Source of the DNA: Phytophthora quininea
Lineage: Eukaryota > Oomycota > Peronosporomycetes > Peronosporales > Peronosporaceae
Assembly (NCBI GenBank): GCA_011947345.1
Contig: JAAVTG010000275.1
Location: 330,544 to 394,543 of the forward strand
Length of the DNA: 64,000 nt
Direction: 5' to 3'
Position numbers and translations under genes: made by a program. Positions 34,845 to 44,518 of this stretch are shown here, in pieces (positions within the stretch are counted from its first letter, which is position 1; each line of letters starts with the position of its first letter). A model generated the notes under the pieces. It searched no databases and was not told the DNA's origin. It saw only the letters and a list, made by a program, of their open reading frames with translations.

Positions 34845-35060
34845 TTCGTCCACGACAAGCCACACCTCTGGAATTGGCGTTTCGATGTCGATCTCCCCAA
34901 GAAAACCTTTCGCATTTTAAATATGTTAACTTAGACGCGGTGTTGACTCCACTCTAAGTGTTCAAAAGCATTAAAAATTATGATTCATGTCAACTTTTAC
35001 GAGACAAGGATCGCGGCTGGCGAAATGCGTCCACTGGACCACTGCTTGCAATAGCAGCCA
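34845..35060 (+). pseudogene. Ancient relic of the deaminase-3'/taspase-5' junction
   Basis: It aligns by eye with 31550-31760: GACAAGCC.C..CTCTGGAA, then GGTGTTGACT, then GAGACAAGGRTCGC and the position of the taspase ATG (about 35025). Many substitutions and gaps separate them. It sits beside the older elicitin-like pseudogene exactly as in the young units, so the whole unit had been duplicated earlier. Confidence 0.55.
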
Positions 35061-35588
35061 TAGCGCCAGCCACACTGGGCCCACGACAAGTTCGTCCACA
35101 CACCAAACTGGACGCCAACCCTATTGGACGCCTAGTAGTTCTCGCCACCGCAGAACATGTCCACGTCGACTTCGCTTCCTCCTCGATGGCCTCGTCCTCC
35201 TCAAAGGCTGCACAAACGAGCGCTTTGCAGTGCGTGCAAGACGGTCGATTACTCTGACACCGTGAGCGAAAACTACTGTGGTAGTACCACTGGTACCACG
35301 TTGGCGACCCGTTCGAACAGCTAAAGTTTCCGCAATCGAGTCGCTCGCTAAAAATTCACATTCTCCGAGAGAGCAGAACCCCATTACAGCAATCCGGTTG
35401 TCATTTAAATCCCTGAGAACCAATTGCCGGTGACGCGATCGCATGATTCTAGGACAACTCTCGCCTTCTTCAGCATCTCGAACAGCTCTTCAAGTAAAGC
35501 GGAGGAGGAATCGACGCGCAAGCCACCGGTATCTGCGTTCTTCTGCCATATCCTGTATCCACTAGATGACGGGACGGCTGACCAGCAG
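35061..35588. other. Remainder of inverted-repeat spacer, nothing identified
   Basis: Open frames on both strands around 35120-35440 have mixed composition and no domain I can name; part may be eroded taspase body. Confidence 0.3.
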
Positions 35589-35724
35589 CAGCAACCATCG
35601 AGTGATCACTTGTTGCACCTGAGCCTCAGGCTAAGGCGGGCCAGGAAAAACGAAACAAATGCCTCAAAATCCGATTGCAGAGACCGCGCCTGCTTATCTT
35701 TCGCCACACTGACCCCCACGTAAC

Positions 35725-35740
35725 GTCATTCTTCATTCCT
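35725..35740 (+). promoter_or_regulatory. Oomycete Inr/FPR-like start element of elicitin-like copy 2
   Basis: GTCATTCTTCATTCCT matches the YCATTYY Inr with the adjacent flanking element, 47-62 bp before the ATG at 35787. The same element lies at the mirrored position before copy 1 (about 33460-33476, minus). Confidence 0.55.
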
Positions 35741-35786
35741 CGGCGTCGCCATCAGATCGTCCATTCCATTTCCAATTCAACCGAAG

Positions 35787-36221
35787 ATGCACCACTTCAA
35801 TCTCATCTGGATGTGGTTTCTGCTGCTGAGCTCTGCATCCATCGCAGCAATGGGAGATGCTGTCGAGTGCTCTCCGGTTGTGAGCGACCACGTCCAAACC
35901 ATCCTCGACAACGGAACCTTCTTTAGCACCTGCGCCTTCCAAGAAACAGGAGCGCGCACCAGCGTCCACTCGCTCTTCGACGTGCTCAACTTCAGCGAAA
36001 GAGACTTCCTGGTCTTCTGTCGGTCCTCGAGCTGCGTCCGACCCGTCCAGCGCCTGCTGCAGGCCATCCCAACCGACTGCCTCATCCAGTACCATGGCTC
36101 GGCCCACAACTTGTCGGAAGAAGCGGCGACGCTGTATCGACAGTGTGCGGACGTCGTAGGAGAAGCAGACTTGGCCGACGAAGAGAACCTCTACCGATAC
36201 TTCTTGGACAGCCAGCCTTGA
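35787..36221 (+). CDS. Elicitin-like secreted protein, copy 2
   Basis: The same 144-residue protein as copy 1 apart from Val at residue 31. The signal peptide and all six cysteines are intact, and an Inr-like element lies upstream. The stop at 36221 lies 46 bp from the taspase stop (convergent). It is likely the parental gene of the recent set, being next to the intact deaminase-taspase pair. Confidence 0.95.
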   Translation: MHHFNLIWMWFLLLSSASIAAMGDAVECSPVVSDHVQTILDNGTFFSTCAFQETGARTSVHSLFDVLNFSERDFLVFCRSSSCVRPVQRLLQAIPTDCLIQYHGSAHNLSEEAATLYRQCADVVGEADLADEENLYRYFLDSQP

Positions 36222-36267
36222 CGTAGCATTCAGTAGCCGTAATATACTAACCCTTGCTTGGCCCTTC

Positions 36268-37458
36268 TCAATTGATGTTGAGTAGCGAGACGTGGATCAC
36301 AAGCTCTTGCGCTCCGTCAGAACTCGTCGACTGTCGACTAGCAGGACGACGCAGCAACTGAACTTGAGCGGTCGATGCCTCGCCAGGACTGCACTGCAGG
36401 AAGCCTACGCCCATACAGGGAGTTGTGAACGCTACACCAAGCTGAACCGGTCGACTGGAAGACTCGTTGGGAGGTGCTGAGACCAGAGCCAAGACGCCTC
36501 CTTCGATCCCAACTCCGCCATTGTCTCCACTCGCCTCCTCGAACGCTTTCCGCAGAGCCCGCTCCAGATCCACAGACTTGGCCAATGTCCGACCCAACGT
36601 CCCCACAAAGTTGCTGCGGATCAAGTGCTCTCCTCTCCCCGTGCACGCCACGGCAAACCCATTCCTCCTCTTCACCATTCCTTGCCCTCGTTGGCGCTTG
36701 CGACCGATTGAGTTCGTCGCCACGGCATTCGCGGCGTCGCAGCCCAGTCGAGGACACCCAGCCAAACCCATTCGACCCGGAACTTTGTACGCCACGCCGC
36801 CACTCGACAGCGCCGCCGCCACGTTGCCCATCGGGTCCACACAAACAGCGCCGACCGTGTCCAGCCTCTCCTCGTCCTCCGTCTCCACCGTCTTCGTTGC
36901 CGTCGTTCGCTCCCCACCCTGAAAGCGCCGATGCCACTTCTCCCACTGCTGAGTTGCCTGCTCCGTCACTTGATACGTCTCCAGCTCTGCGTCCGTCGCC
37001 GTCTCCAGACCGAACTCCCTCGCCAAAGCCCGAGCTTGCTCTCCGACCACCACCAACGGAGGCTGTCGACCGAATCGGAAGGCGTCCACTGGGTCGCCTC
37101 TCTCGACGGTCTCTGCCTGCTGCAGCAGCTTCAACGCCAATGCACTCGGCTCACACACGCCTCGAACTGCAGCACAACTGCCGACTAGTCGGGATCGACC
37201 ACACACCACACTCGACTCGCACTCGACGCGACGTTGCTCCGTCAGATTCGACCCCAGACCAGCGTTCGTGAGGACACTCCTCTCGAACGAGTGCAGTAGG
37301 ATCGTGGCCACTTGTGCGGCGGTGGGGGCAGTTCCATCTCCACTGATAGCCTCACGACCTCTCTGGAGAGCCGACCGAAGTAGCGACAGGTAGGCTGTCT
37401 CGTTGGTGGCGCCGTAGCGGCCCGCGCCGGAGTGGACAGCTAGCAGCCATTCGCTCAT
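36268..37458 (-). CDS. TASP1: Threonine aspartase (taspase-1 homologue), copy 2
   Basis: 396 residues, same motifs as copy 1 including D200-T201; no amino-acid difference from copy 1 within the MSEW... product was seen. The upstream non-family extension reads SPSS here against SASS in copy 1. The ATG at 37458 lies 140 bp downstream of the deaminase stop in the same orientation. The short gap suggests its promoter lies in or after the deaminase 3' end, which is exactly the part retained in the truncated copies. Confidence 0.95.
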   Translation of the reverse strand: MSEWLLAVHSGAGRYGATNETAYLSLLRSALQRGREAISGDGTAPTAAQVATILLHSFERSVLTNAGLGSNLTEQRRVECESSVVCGRSRLVGSCAAVRGVCEPSALALKLLQQAETVERGDPVDAFRFGRQPPLVVVGEQARALAREFGLETATDAELETYQVTEQATQQWEKWHRRFQGGERTTATKTVETEDEERLDTVGAVCVDPMGNVAAALSSGGVAYKVPGRMGLAGCPRLGCDAANAVATNSIGRKRQRGQGMVKRRNGFAVACTGRGEHLIRSNFVGTLGRTLAKSVDLERALRKAFEEASGDNGGVGIEGGVLALVSAPPNESSSRPVQLGVAFTTPCMGVGFLQCSPGEASTAQVQLLRRPASRQSTSSDGAQELVIHVSLLNIN

Positions 37459-37598
37459 GCTGGATGGCGACCCTTGTCTCGCACAAGTTGACCTGTCTGA
37501 CAAATTCTGACGCTTTGGAGTACTTATCACTGAAGTCAACACCGTGTTGAAGTTGACGCATTTTGAAATTCGTCGAGAAGTTTATTGGAGACGGACAC

Positions 37599-38036
37599 TT
37601 AGACGCCGATGTCCTCGTTCCAGAGCTGCGGCTTGTCCTGGATAAAGTCCTCCATCAGCTTGATGCAGCTCTCGTCCTGCAGCAGCTTGACGTCCACTCC
37701 ACGCGAGCGCACATACTCTTCCGGACCTTGGAACGTCTTGTTCTCGCCCACGATGACCGTCGGGATCTTGTAGAGCAGCACGGCGCCGCTGCACATATCG
37801 CAGGGCGACAGCGTCGAGTAGAGCGTGGCTCGGGAGTAGTCGGCGGCCGTGAGGCGTCCTGCGTTCTCCAGACAGTCCATCTCGGCGTGCAGCACGGGGC
37901 TTCCCTTCTGCACGCGACGGTTGTGTCCTCGTCCGACGATTTTGCCGTCGATGACCAGCACGGAGCCGATGGGGATACCTCCCTCTTGCAGGCCCTGCTT
38001 GGCTTCGTCGATGGCTGCTTGGAGGAACGGGTCCAT
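37599..38036 (-). CDS. FCY1: Cytosine deaminase (yeast FCY1 type)
   Basis: A 145-residue zinc hydrolase that converts cytosine to uracil in pyrimidine salvage. The start MDPFLQAAIDEAK (38036) fits the family N-terminus; an upstream in-frame ATG (38267) would add 77 unmatched residues and is probably leader. Zinc and proton-shuttle residues are H50-A-E52 and P-C79-DM-C82; the C-terminal helix and WNEDIG (140-144) are as in fungal cytosine deaminases. It is absent from animals, and shared with fungi and bacteria. It is divergent from the ACSF3-type gene, with 346 bp between the chosen starts. It is the only full copy; 3' fragments occur at 31.5, 41.2 and (older) 34.9 and 40.2 kb. Confidence 0.93.
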   Translation of the reverse strand: MDPFLQAAIDEAKQGLQEGGIPIGSVLVIDGKIVGRGHNRRVQKGSPVLHAEMDCLENAGRLTAADYSRATLYSTLSPCDMCSGAVLLYKIPTVIVGENKTFQGPEEYVRSRGVDVKLLQDESCIKLMEDFIQDKPQLWNEDIGV

Positions 38037-38334
38037 GGTGGAGCTCTTGCGCTTGGTCGGGTGTCTTGCGAAGTGGTGGGAACGGCGGCGAAGACCTGGT
38101 GATGAGGTGACGTTGCAAGTGATGGGCGAAAAGCAGTCGGATGGCGCTTCATTGCCGCCCAGCGAGCCTCGGTGTGCAAGTTCTTCTGCTACTGGTAGCA
38201 GCTCCTGCCTACGCTGCTTGGATTCGTCGTCCATGCCCTCCCGGCTCAAGGGATCAGCGATCGCCAAGCAATCTTATCTCAGTGAGATCGATGTGGTTCT
38301 GGTTGAAGCTTGACACCTGTTACCTTGACGTCAT

Positions 38335-38350
38335 CGCTCATTCCCCAATC
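38335..38350 (+). promoter_or_regulatory. Oomycete Inr/FPR core promoter element
   Basis: GCTCATTCCCCAATCT agrees with GCTCATTYYNCAWTTT at nearly every position and lies 33-48 bp before the ATG at 38383. Confidence 0.65.
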
Positions 38351-38382
38351 TTCCACGGACCCAGCACATTGAACAGCTAACG

Positions 38383-40050
38383 ATGACCGCGATGGAGCTT
38401 GTTGCGCCACATCTTTTGAGAGATTGCTCGGCCACCAGAGCGCGACGGCGTTGGTCGCTTCGGGTGACGAGACCAACAGGGACGAGCACTTGGAGTGGAC
38501 GTACGCGAGTTTGCTGCGTCGTGCATTGGCGTTGCGTGACGAACTACTGCAGAGACTGCCCAAGGATGGCGCTGCAACGGAGCAGCCTCGCGTTGCACTG
38601 CTCGGAGCTCGCGGTGCGTCGTATCTGGTGATCCAATGGGCCATTTGGCTGGCTGGTGGCATCGCTGTACCGCTGCATCCGGCTCACCCTGCAGAGGAGA
38701 TGGACTACATCTTGTCAGACTCGGGGTCGGCGTTACTGGTGGCGAGTGAATCGTTCACGACGTCGAAGTTGAAGGAGTACATCGCTGGTTTGCCAACGAG
38801 GATGGAGATCACTGTTCTAGTACGTCCTGATGATATCAATGGCGGTGACGACAAGGAGTTGGCTCCTGAGCAGCACCAAGAGGTGAAGACATGGCTAGAC
38901 ACCCAAGACTACAGCCAGGCTGGCGCCTACATGGTCTACACGAGCGGCACTACTGGTCGTCCCAAAGGTGTCGTGACGACGCACTCGGCTTTGACGGCGC
39001 AGATCAGCGACATCGTCACGGACTGGGAGGTGACTAGCAGCGATCATTTGGTGCACTTCTTGCCATTGCACCATGTGCACGGCATCCTCAATAACTTGCT
39101 GTGCGTCATGTATGCTGGCGGATCGGTGGAGTTCTTACCCTCGGCGAAGATTTCGTTGATTTGGTACAAGCTCGGCCAAGCTGCCAGCACCAAGAGACCC
39201 GTGTCGATGTTCATGGCGGTGCCGACCGTGTACATGAAGCTGCTGGAGGCAATGGAGCAACAATCTCAAGACGACCCGAAGGTCAAAATGCTTTGGCTGG
39301 AGCGCGTGGTCTTCGTGTGGCGATTAGTGGGTCGATGGCGTGTCCTGTGTCGATCTTGAACCGCTGGGAGAGCTTGACGGGTCTGCGTCTACTGGAGAGA
39401 TACGGCATGACAGAGTTGGGGATGGTCCTAACCAACCCGCTGCATGGAGACCGTCACTTGGGCTACGTCGGCAACACCTTCCCAGTGTTTCGGTGCGTGT
39501 GGTGGACCCGGAAACGGAGCGTGAGCTGCCACTTGAAGAGGAACTGGAAGGCGAACTGCGTGTCAAAGGCCCGTCGGTTTTCCGTGAGTACTGGAAGAAA
39601 CCGGAGGCCACGGCCAAGGAATTCGACGCAGACGGTTGGTTCAAGACGGGCGACATCGTCCAGTACAGCAGGGAGCGCCAGAGCTTCCGCATCCGTGGAC
39701 GAGCCAGCGCCGATATCCTCAAGACGGCCGGCTACAAAGTCTTCGCGTTGGATGTCGAGCGCGTGCTGCTGACTCACCCTCAAGTGCTCGAGTGCGCCGT
39801 CTTCGGCTTGCCTGACGAGACTTGGGGCCAGATCGTGGCGGCTGTGATTCGCACGGACGTCGCTGCGTCCTCGGATGGGAAAGTAATTCCAGAAGCGTTC
39901 ACCCCGCCGCTAGTCGACTTCACCAAAGAACACCTCGCGAGCTACCGAGTGCCACGTAAATATTTCTTCGTGGATGAAATCCCCAAGAACGCCATGGGGA
40001 AGGTCAACAAGAAGGCGCTGGCCACGATGTACACGGAGGTAAAGCCGTAA
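38383..40050 (+). CDS. Malonyl-CoA synthetase, ACSF3-type AMP-forming ligase, frameshifted
   Basis: An acyl-adenylate-forming enzyme of about 556 residues. Motifs: A3 P-loop YTSGTTGRPKG (about 38936-38968), PLHHVHG, a Thr/Tyr region ERYGMTELG (about 39399-39425), GWFKTGD (about 39633) and the C-terminal catalytic Lys in MGKVNKKAL (about 39995). LPLHHVHG, FMAVPTVYMKL and RGPSVFREYW closely follow ACSF3, which makes malonyl-CoA from malonate in mitochondria. The frame is broken three times (about 38430, 39290 and 39485, the last a CC that should be CCC), each one missing base, so sequence error is likely. No clear mitochondrial presequence is seen before MTAMELVAPHLL. Confidence 0.88.
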
Positions 40051-40513
40051 GTCTTTTGTTATCGATAGCGTTTTGGGAGACAAAAGAATTCTGTGAGTGG
40101 GCCGCCAGACACCAATAACGTCAAATTTACGTCAAAAGAATGTTGACACAGGAGTCTCGCTTTTCAGATGCCAATGTCTTCGTTCCAGAGCTGTGGCTTG
40201 TCATGAATAAACTCCAATGAGTTTGAAAGCATAACAAAATGTTAGAAATGTGATTCACGCCATAGGACACAGGTGCTTAGTTACTGACAACTGGAGAGCG
40301 AATATGGAGCGATCGATTCATTGATCACTAGGATGTGAACGATAATACAGTGGTTGTGTCTGCGCTCTTCTGGAACCAAACCTGTTGGCGATTGCGAGGG
40401 TCTGTCACCCGATTGTGGAGGTATGTCGTGGCGAAGCCCTCTCTTTCGTGCTGAGAGATTGTCAGGGATCTACAGAGTTGTTTCTCTCAAAGCAAAATAA
40501 TATTGTGGCCGGA
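40051..40513. other. Intergenic with relics
   Basis: It holds the deaminase relic (40167-40215) and a stretch (40316-40430) similar to 42936-43050; no intact gene. Confidence 0.45.
40167..40215 (-). pseudogene. Older relic of the cytosine deaminase 3' end
   Basis: About 49 bp match the last codons of the deaminase (minus strand, stop side at 40167) with about six substitutions, next to an older elicitin-like copy on the same strand. Confidence 0.65.
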
Positions 40514-40912
40514 TTAATTATCGGTAGAGGTTCTCTTCGTCTGCCAAAGTCTGCTGCTCCAACGGTGCCGGCGCACTTGTGGTATAACTCTTTCACCTCC
40601 TGTGATAAATTGTTCTGAGCCAAGGAACGACGCGAAGCATTCGCTCGGGATCGTCTCGACTATCTCTTGCAACGGCTTGACACAGTCTGCAGACCTACAG
40701 AAGAGCAGAGAGTTTCGTTCGCTCGCCTTGAGTAGGTCCACGTGGAGGTCGATCTCGGAGGCGCAGGAACTGATCAGCTTTTCATTGTCGAGTGAGGTTT
40801 CAACGGTCTTGCTGACGGCTACGGGGCACATGGGACTTGCACCTGCACTTGCAATGGTGACGGTGACGCTAAGCAGCACTATCAACGTCGTGAAAGCGAG
40901 TAAGCCGCACAT
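40514..40912 (-). pseudogene. Elicitin-like paralogue with frameshifted C-terminus
   Basis: The start at 40912 gives MCGLLAFTTLIVLLSVTVT, a good signal peptide (a further ATG at 41032 adds a non-family leader). Cysteines at 29, 50, 72, 77 and 92 keep the 5- and 15-residue elicitin gaps. After GSEQ the frame changes, and the normal continuation (LSQEVKELYHKCAG, with the sixth Cys) is read in another frame. It lacks two or three residues between Cys2 and Cys3 relative to the young copies. One indel separates it from being intact, so it might be functional if the indel is an error. Confidence 0.75.
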
Positions 40913-41436
40913 CGGTTGAAGAGGAAGGGAACGGAAAGCGTTGACGCTATCGCCGGAAAAGAAAGAGTGAGCGACGTTGGAGGCGATGATTTTGGCCCTA
41001 GGACTTTGCACGGCAACCTGGTTGTGCCACATGGGCGTTATCTACGTCAGCAGGCATCAACGTTCGTGGTACGTGCATGGATTTCGACGGCGAAGCCAAT
41101 CTTTGCGACTCGGTTTTGGGGTGCAATTCCAGAGAGGAATAAACACGGAGAGCAGCAGCAAGCAAATGTCAGGGCACGACCGAGTAGCGATCCGTAACCA
41201 AGGTATAAAGCTATTGCGGAGAGATCTTGCATTACACTGATGAATGACTTTATCCAGGACAAGCCGCAGCTCTGGAACGAGGACATCGGCGTCTAAGTGT
41301 CCGTCTCCAATAAACTGCTCGACGAATTTCAAAATGCGTCAACTTCAACACGGTGTTGACTTCAGTGATAAGTACTCCAAAGCGTCAGAATTTGTCAGAC
41401 AGGTCAACTTGTGCGAGACAAGGGTCGCCATCCAGC

Positions 41437-42627
41437 ATGAGCGAATGGCTGCTAGCTGTCCACTCCGGCGCGGGCCGCTACGGCGCCACCAACGAGACAG
41501 CCTACCTGTCGCTACTTCGGTCGGCTCTCCAGAGAGGTCGTGAGGCTATCAGTGGAGATGGAACTGCCCCCACCGCCGCACAAGTGGCCACGATCCTACT
41601 GCACTCGTTCGAGAGGAGTGTCCTCACGAACGCTGGTCTGGGGTCGAATCTGACGGAGCAACGTCGCGTCGAGTGCGAGTCGAGTGTGGTGTGTGGTCGA
41701 TCCCGACTAGTCGGCAGTTGTGCTGCAGTTCGAGGCGTGTGTGAGCCGAGTGCATTGGCGTTGAAGCTGCTGCAGCAGGCAGAGACCGTCGAGAGAGGCG
41801 ACCCAGTGGACGCCTTCCGATTCGGTCGACAGCCTCCGTTGGTGGTGGTCGGAGAGCAAGCTCGGGCTTTGGCGAGGGAGTTCGGTCTGGAGACGGCGAC
41901 GGACGCAGAGCTGGAGACGTATCAAGTGACGGAGCAGGCAACTCAGCAGTGGGAGAAGTGGCATCGGCGCTTTCAGGGTGGGGAGCGAACGACGGCAACG
42001 AAGACGGTGGAGACGGAGGACGAGGAGAGGCTGGACACGGTCGGCGCTGTTTGTATGGACCCGATGGGTAACGTGGCGGCGGCGCTGTCGAGTGGCGGCG
42101 TGGCGTACAAAGTTCCGGGTCGAATGGGTTTGGCTGGGTGTCCTCGACTGGGCTGCGACGCCGCGAATGCCGTGGCGACGAACTCAATCGGTCGCAAGCG
42201 CCAACGAGGGCAAGGAATGGTGAAGAGGAGGAATGGGTTTGCCGTGGCGTGCACGGGGAGAGGAGAGCACTTGATCCGCAGCAACTTTGTGGGGACGTTG
42301 GGTCGGACATTGGCCAAGTCTGTGGATCTGGAGCGGGCTCTGCGGAAAGCGTTCGAGGAGGCGAGTGGAGACAATGGCGGAGTTGGGATCGAAGGAGGCG
42401 TCTTGGCTCTGGTCTCAGCACCTCCCAACGAGTCTTCCAGTCGACCGGTTCAGCTTGGTGTAGCGTTCACAACTCCCTGTATGGGCGTAGGCTTCCTGCA
42501 GTGCAGTCCTGGCGAGGCATCGACCGCTCAAGTTCAGTTGCTGCGTCGTCCTGCTAGTCGACAGTCGACGAGTTCTGACGGAGCGCAAGAGCTTGTGATC
42601 CACGTCTCGCTACTCAACATCAATTGA
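41437..42627 (+). CDS. TASP1: Threonine aspartase (taspase-1 homologue), copy 3
   Basis: 396 residues with the intact D200-T201 catalytic site. It differs from copies 1 and 2 by Met for Val at residue 207 (CMDPMG), six residues after the nucleophile, and by a silent change nearby (GGC to GGT). Full promoter-side sequence back to the deaminase end is retained, so it may be expressed. Its elicitin-like neighbour is truncated. Confidence 0.95.
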   Translation: MSEWLLAVHSGAGRYGATNETAYLSLLRSALQRGREAISGDGTAPTAAQVATILLHSFERSVLTNAGLGSNLTEQRRVECESSVVCGRSRLVGSCAAVRGVCEPSALALKLLQQAETVERGDPVDAFRFGRQPPLVVVGEQARALAREFGLETATDAELETYQVTEQATQQWEKWHRRFQGGERTTATKTVETEDEERLDTVGAVCMDPMGNVAAALSSGGVAYKVPGRMGLAGCPRLGCDAANAVATNSIGRKRQRGQGMVKRRNGFAVACTGRGEHLIRSNFVGTLGRTLAKSVDLERALRKAFEEASGDNGGVGIEGGVLALVSAPPNESSSRPVQLGVAFTTPCMGVGFLQCSPGEASTAQVQLLRRPASRQSTSSDGAQELVIHVSLLNIN

Positions 42628-42673
42628 GAAGGGCCAAGCAAGGGTTAGTATATTACGGCTACTGAATGCTACG

Positions 42674-42890
42674 TCAAGGCTGGCTGTCCAAGAAGTATCG
42701 GTAGAGGTTCTCTTCGTCGGCCAAGTCTGCTTCTCCTACGACGTCCGCACACTGTCGATACAGCGTCGCCGCTTCTTCCGACAAGTTGTGGGCCGAGCCA
42801 TGGTACTGGATGAGGCAGTCGGTTGGGATGGCCTGCAGCAGGCGCTGGACGGGTCGGACGCAGCTCGAGGACCGACAGAAGACCAGGAAG
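42674..42890 (-). pseudogene. Elicitin-like copy 3, 5'-truncated
   Basis: Only the last ~72 codons remain, from FCRSSSC to the stop. The signal peptide and the first two cysteines are lost at the duplication boundary (42890). Confidence 0.9.
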
Positions 42891-44518
42891 CCGATGGCAT
42901 CTCTCATTTGTCAACTTGTTGCGAGCGAGTGGATATTATTGATCATCATGGATGCGAGCGATAAAACAATGGTTGTGTCTGTGCTCTTCTGGGTCCGTAA
43001 TGATTTTTGCGAGGGTCCGCCACTCTGTTGTGGCGCTCGCGGAGGTGTGCTTATTTGGAGGCCCACAAGGGTCAAGGACCGCTGTCTGTCACATCGACCC
43101 GGCGTTGACGGCGGCAACGTTGAAGAACAAGATCAAGAATGTTTTTGGGTAAAGGTAGTGATGGAGAGGAATATGTCGTTAAGTTTGCATCTCCCTACGG
43201 CAAGGACGTGCACGGGTATTGTGCGGATCGAGGTTCCGAAATTGATTTGGATTGGGGTGAAGGACCGCATTTCATGAACTAGCAGATCAAATGCCCGGAG
43301 GGAGCAAAGTCTTGCGAGCCACTTCGTTCTGCCCATGATGCCTACAGTATCGACAGTGTCAATCCCAAGGATTTCAGGCGACGAACGGGATCGGGAAAGT
43401 AAAACAGGACAGCTTTAGCAACGTTGTTGGGCTTCTGACTCAAAGTTTGAATGCGCTGGTGGCTGCGTTTTCAAGCGTTCTTGGGCGAAAAAATGATTTC
43501 GCGTCGACAGAGTTGCTGTTGACTCATCGATGTCGGAGAGAACGGCTGAGTACTTGGTGGCAGAGGTAGCAATGCCTGCTGAGGAGGTGGCGATCTGGAT
43601 AAGTCGGTGCTACTATCACAGCGTGAGCAAGTTTGATTCAACGAAAACAATGCAAATGGACTTACCGGAAGTGTTCGTCTATCTTGTAGCATTGCACGAG
43701 GGTGTACATGTAGATCGCAACACCCTCCATCTCTTGGCACTTGACGTCACATTTCGTGAACGCGCTTTCGGAGCTTCGAGCGTTCGATGTCTCAACGGCA
43801 GCGTTCAGAGTTTTCTTGGTACGAGACGCCATTACCCACGATTGTTGAAATCCCGTGTTCGAACTACCGACGTTGCTGGTTTGGTTTTGAAACCCGTCGT
43901 ATCCTAGCATTACCACGCAGGCGTCAAAATTGGTTGTTGGGCAACAGAAGTGTAAACGAGTCGTACTCATCGTGGCCAGACGGGTGCAGGCACCGTCGTG
44001 TGGCTGCTGCGATGACACAGCTTTCATAATGCGTTCTTTCGCATCGATTGGAGTAATCTCGTCGACTGCAGTGATGGACTCGTCACTTGTTGGGGAGCTT
44101 CTCGGGGACGACAATTGGAAATGGTATCCTGCGTGCAATGCAGAATTGAATTTACGACAGCGAGAGAGAAGAAGGGGGTAAATGATCACGAACCGTTGCT
44201 CTCCGTGGCGGTTGAAGCATTGTCAGGAGGGAAATCGGTTGGTATCGAGTCACTAAACGACGATGCTTGCACCAAGCTTGCGTTCTGTGAGAATCTAATG
44301 TTTTTTGCCAGCCCACTGGAGGTCGACTCAGCACAAGGCTGCTTTGGGACGATGATGGTGCTGATGAAGCTGTTGATCGCTGTGGGCTGTCTAACCCATT
44401 AAAAACCACCGGTTCGGAAAACCTGGTCGAGAGCTGTGACTGTAGGACTGTCACGCATAGTGAATTAGTTTTACACGCTGTCGCTCGCAAAATAAAGCGG
44501 ATGAACCTTCGGCACGAC
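42891..44518. other. Region without a supported gene
   Basis: 42936-43050 resembles 40316-40430. Around 42980-43280 coding-like text appears in two frames (VCLFGGPQGSRTAVCHIDPA, then GKGSDGEEYVVKFASPYGKD) ending at a TAG near 43279; it may be an eroded gene whose first part vaguely recalls a Crinkler N-terminus. Frames at 43530-43907 (+) and 43662-44189 (-) overlap and neither could be identified. Confidence 0.35.

Larger units (their letters stand above)
35589..37680 (-). repeat. Segmental duplication, copy 2 (right arm, in the intact locus)
   Basis: Inverted relative to copies 1 and 3. Its deaminase end continues into a complete gene, so this is probably the parental locus. Confidence 0.95.
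41246..42890 (+). repeat. Segmental duplication, copy 3 (truncated)
   Basis: It corresponds to 31552-33196 of copy 1 with the same length (1,645 bp), so no net indel. It starts 31 bp later in the deaminase end and stops inside the elicitin-like gene. A few substitutions are visible. Confidence 0.95.

Noticed and set aside
35121..35444. A 107-codon minus frame in the inverted-repeat spacer as a gene
   Set aside because: Mixed composition, overlaps plus-strand text that may be eroded taspase; no domain or start element.
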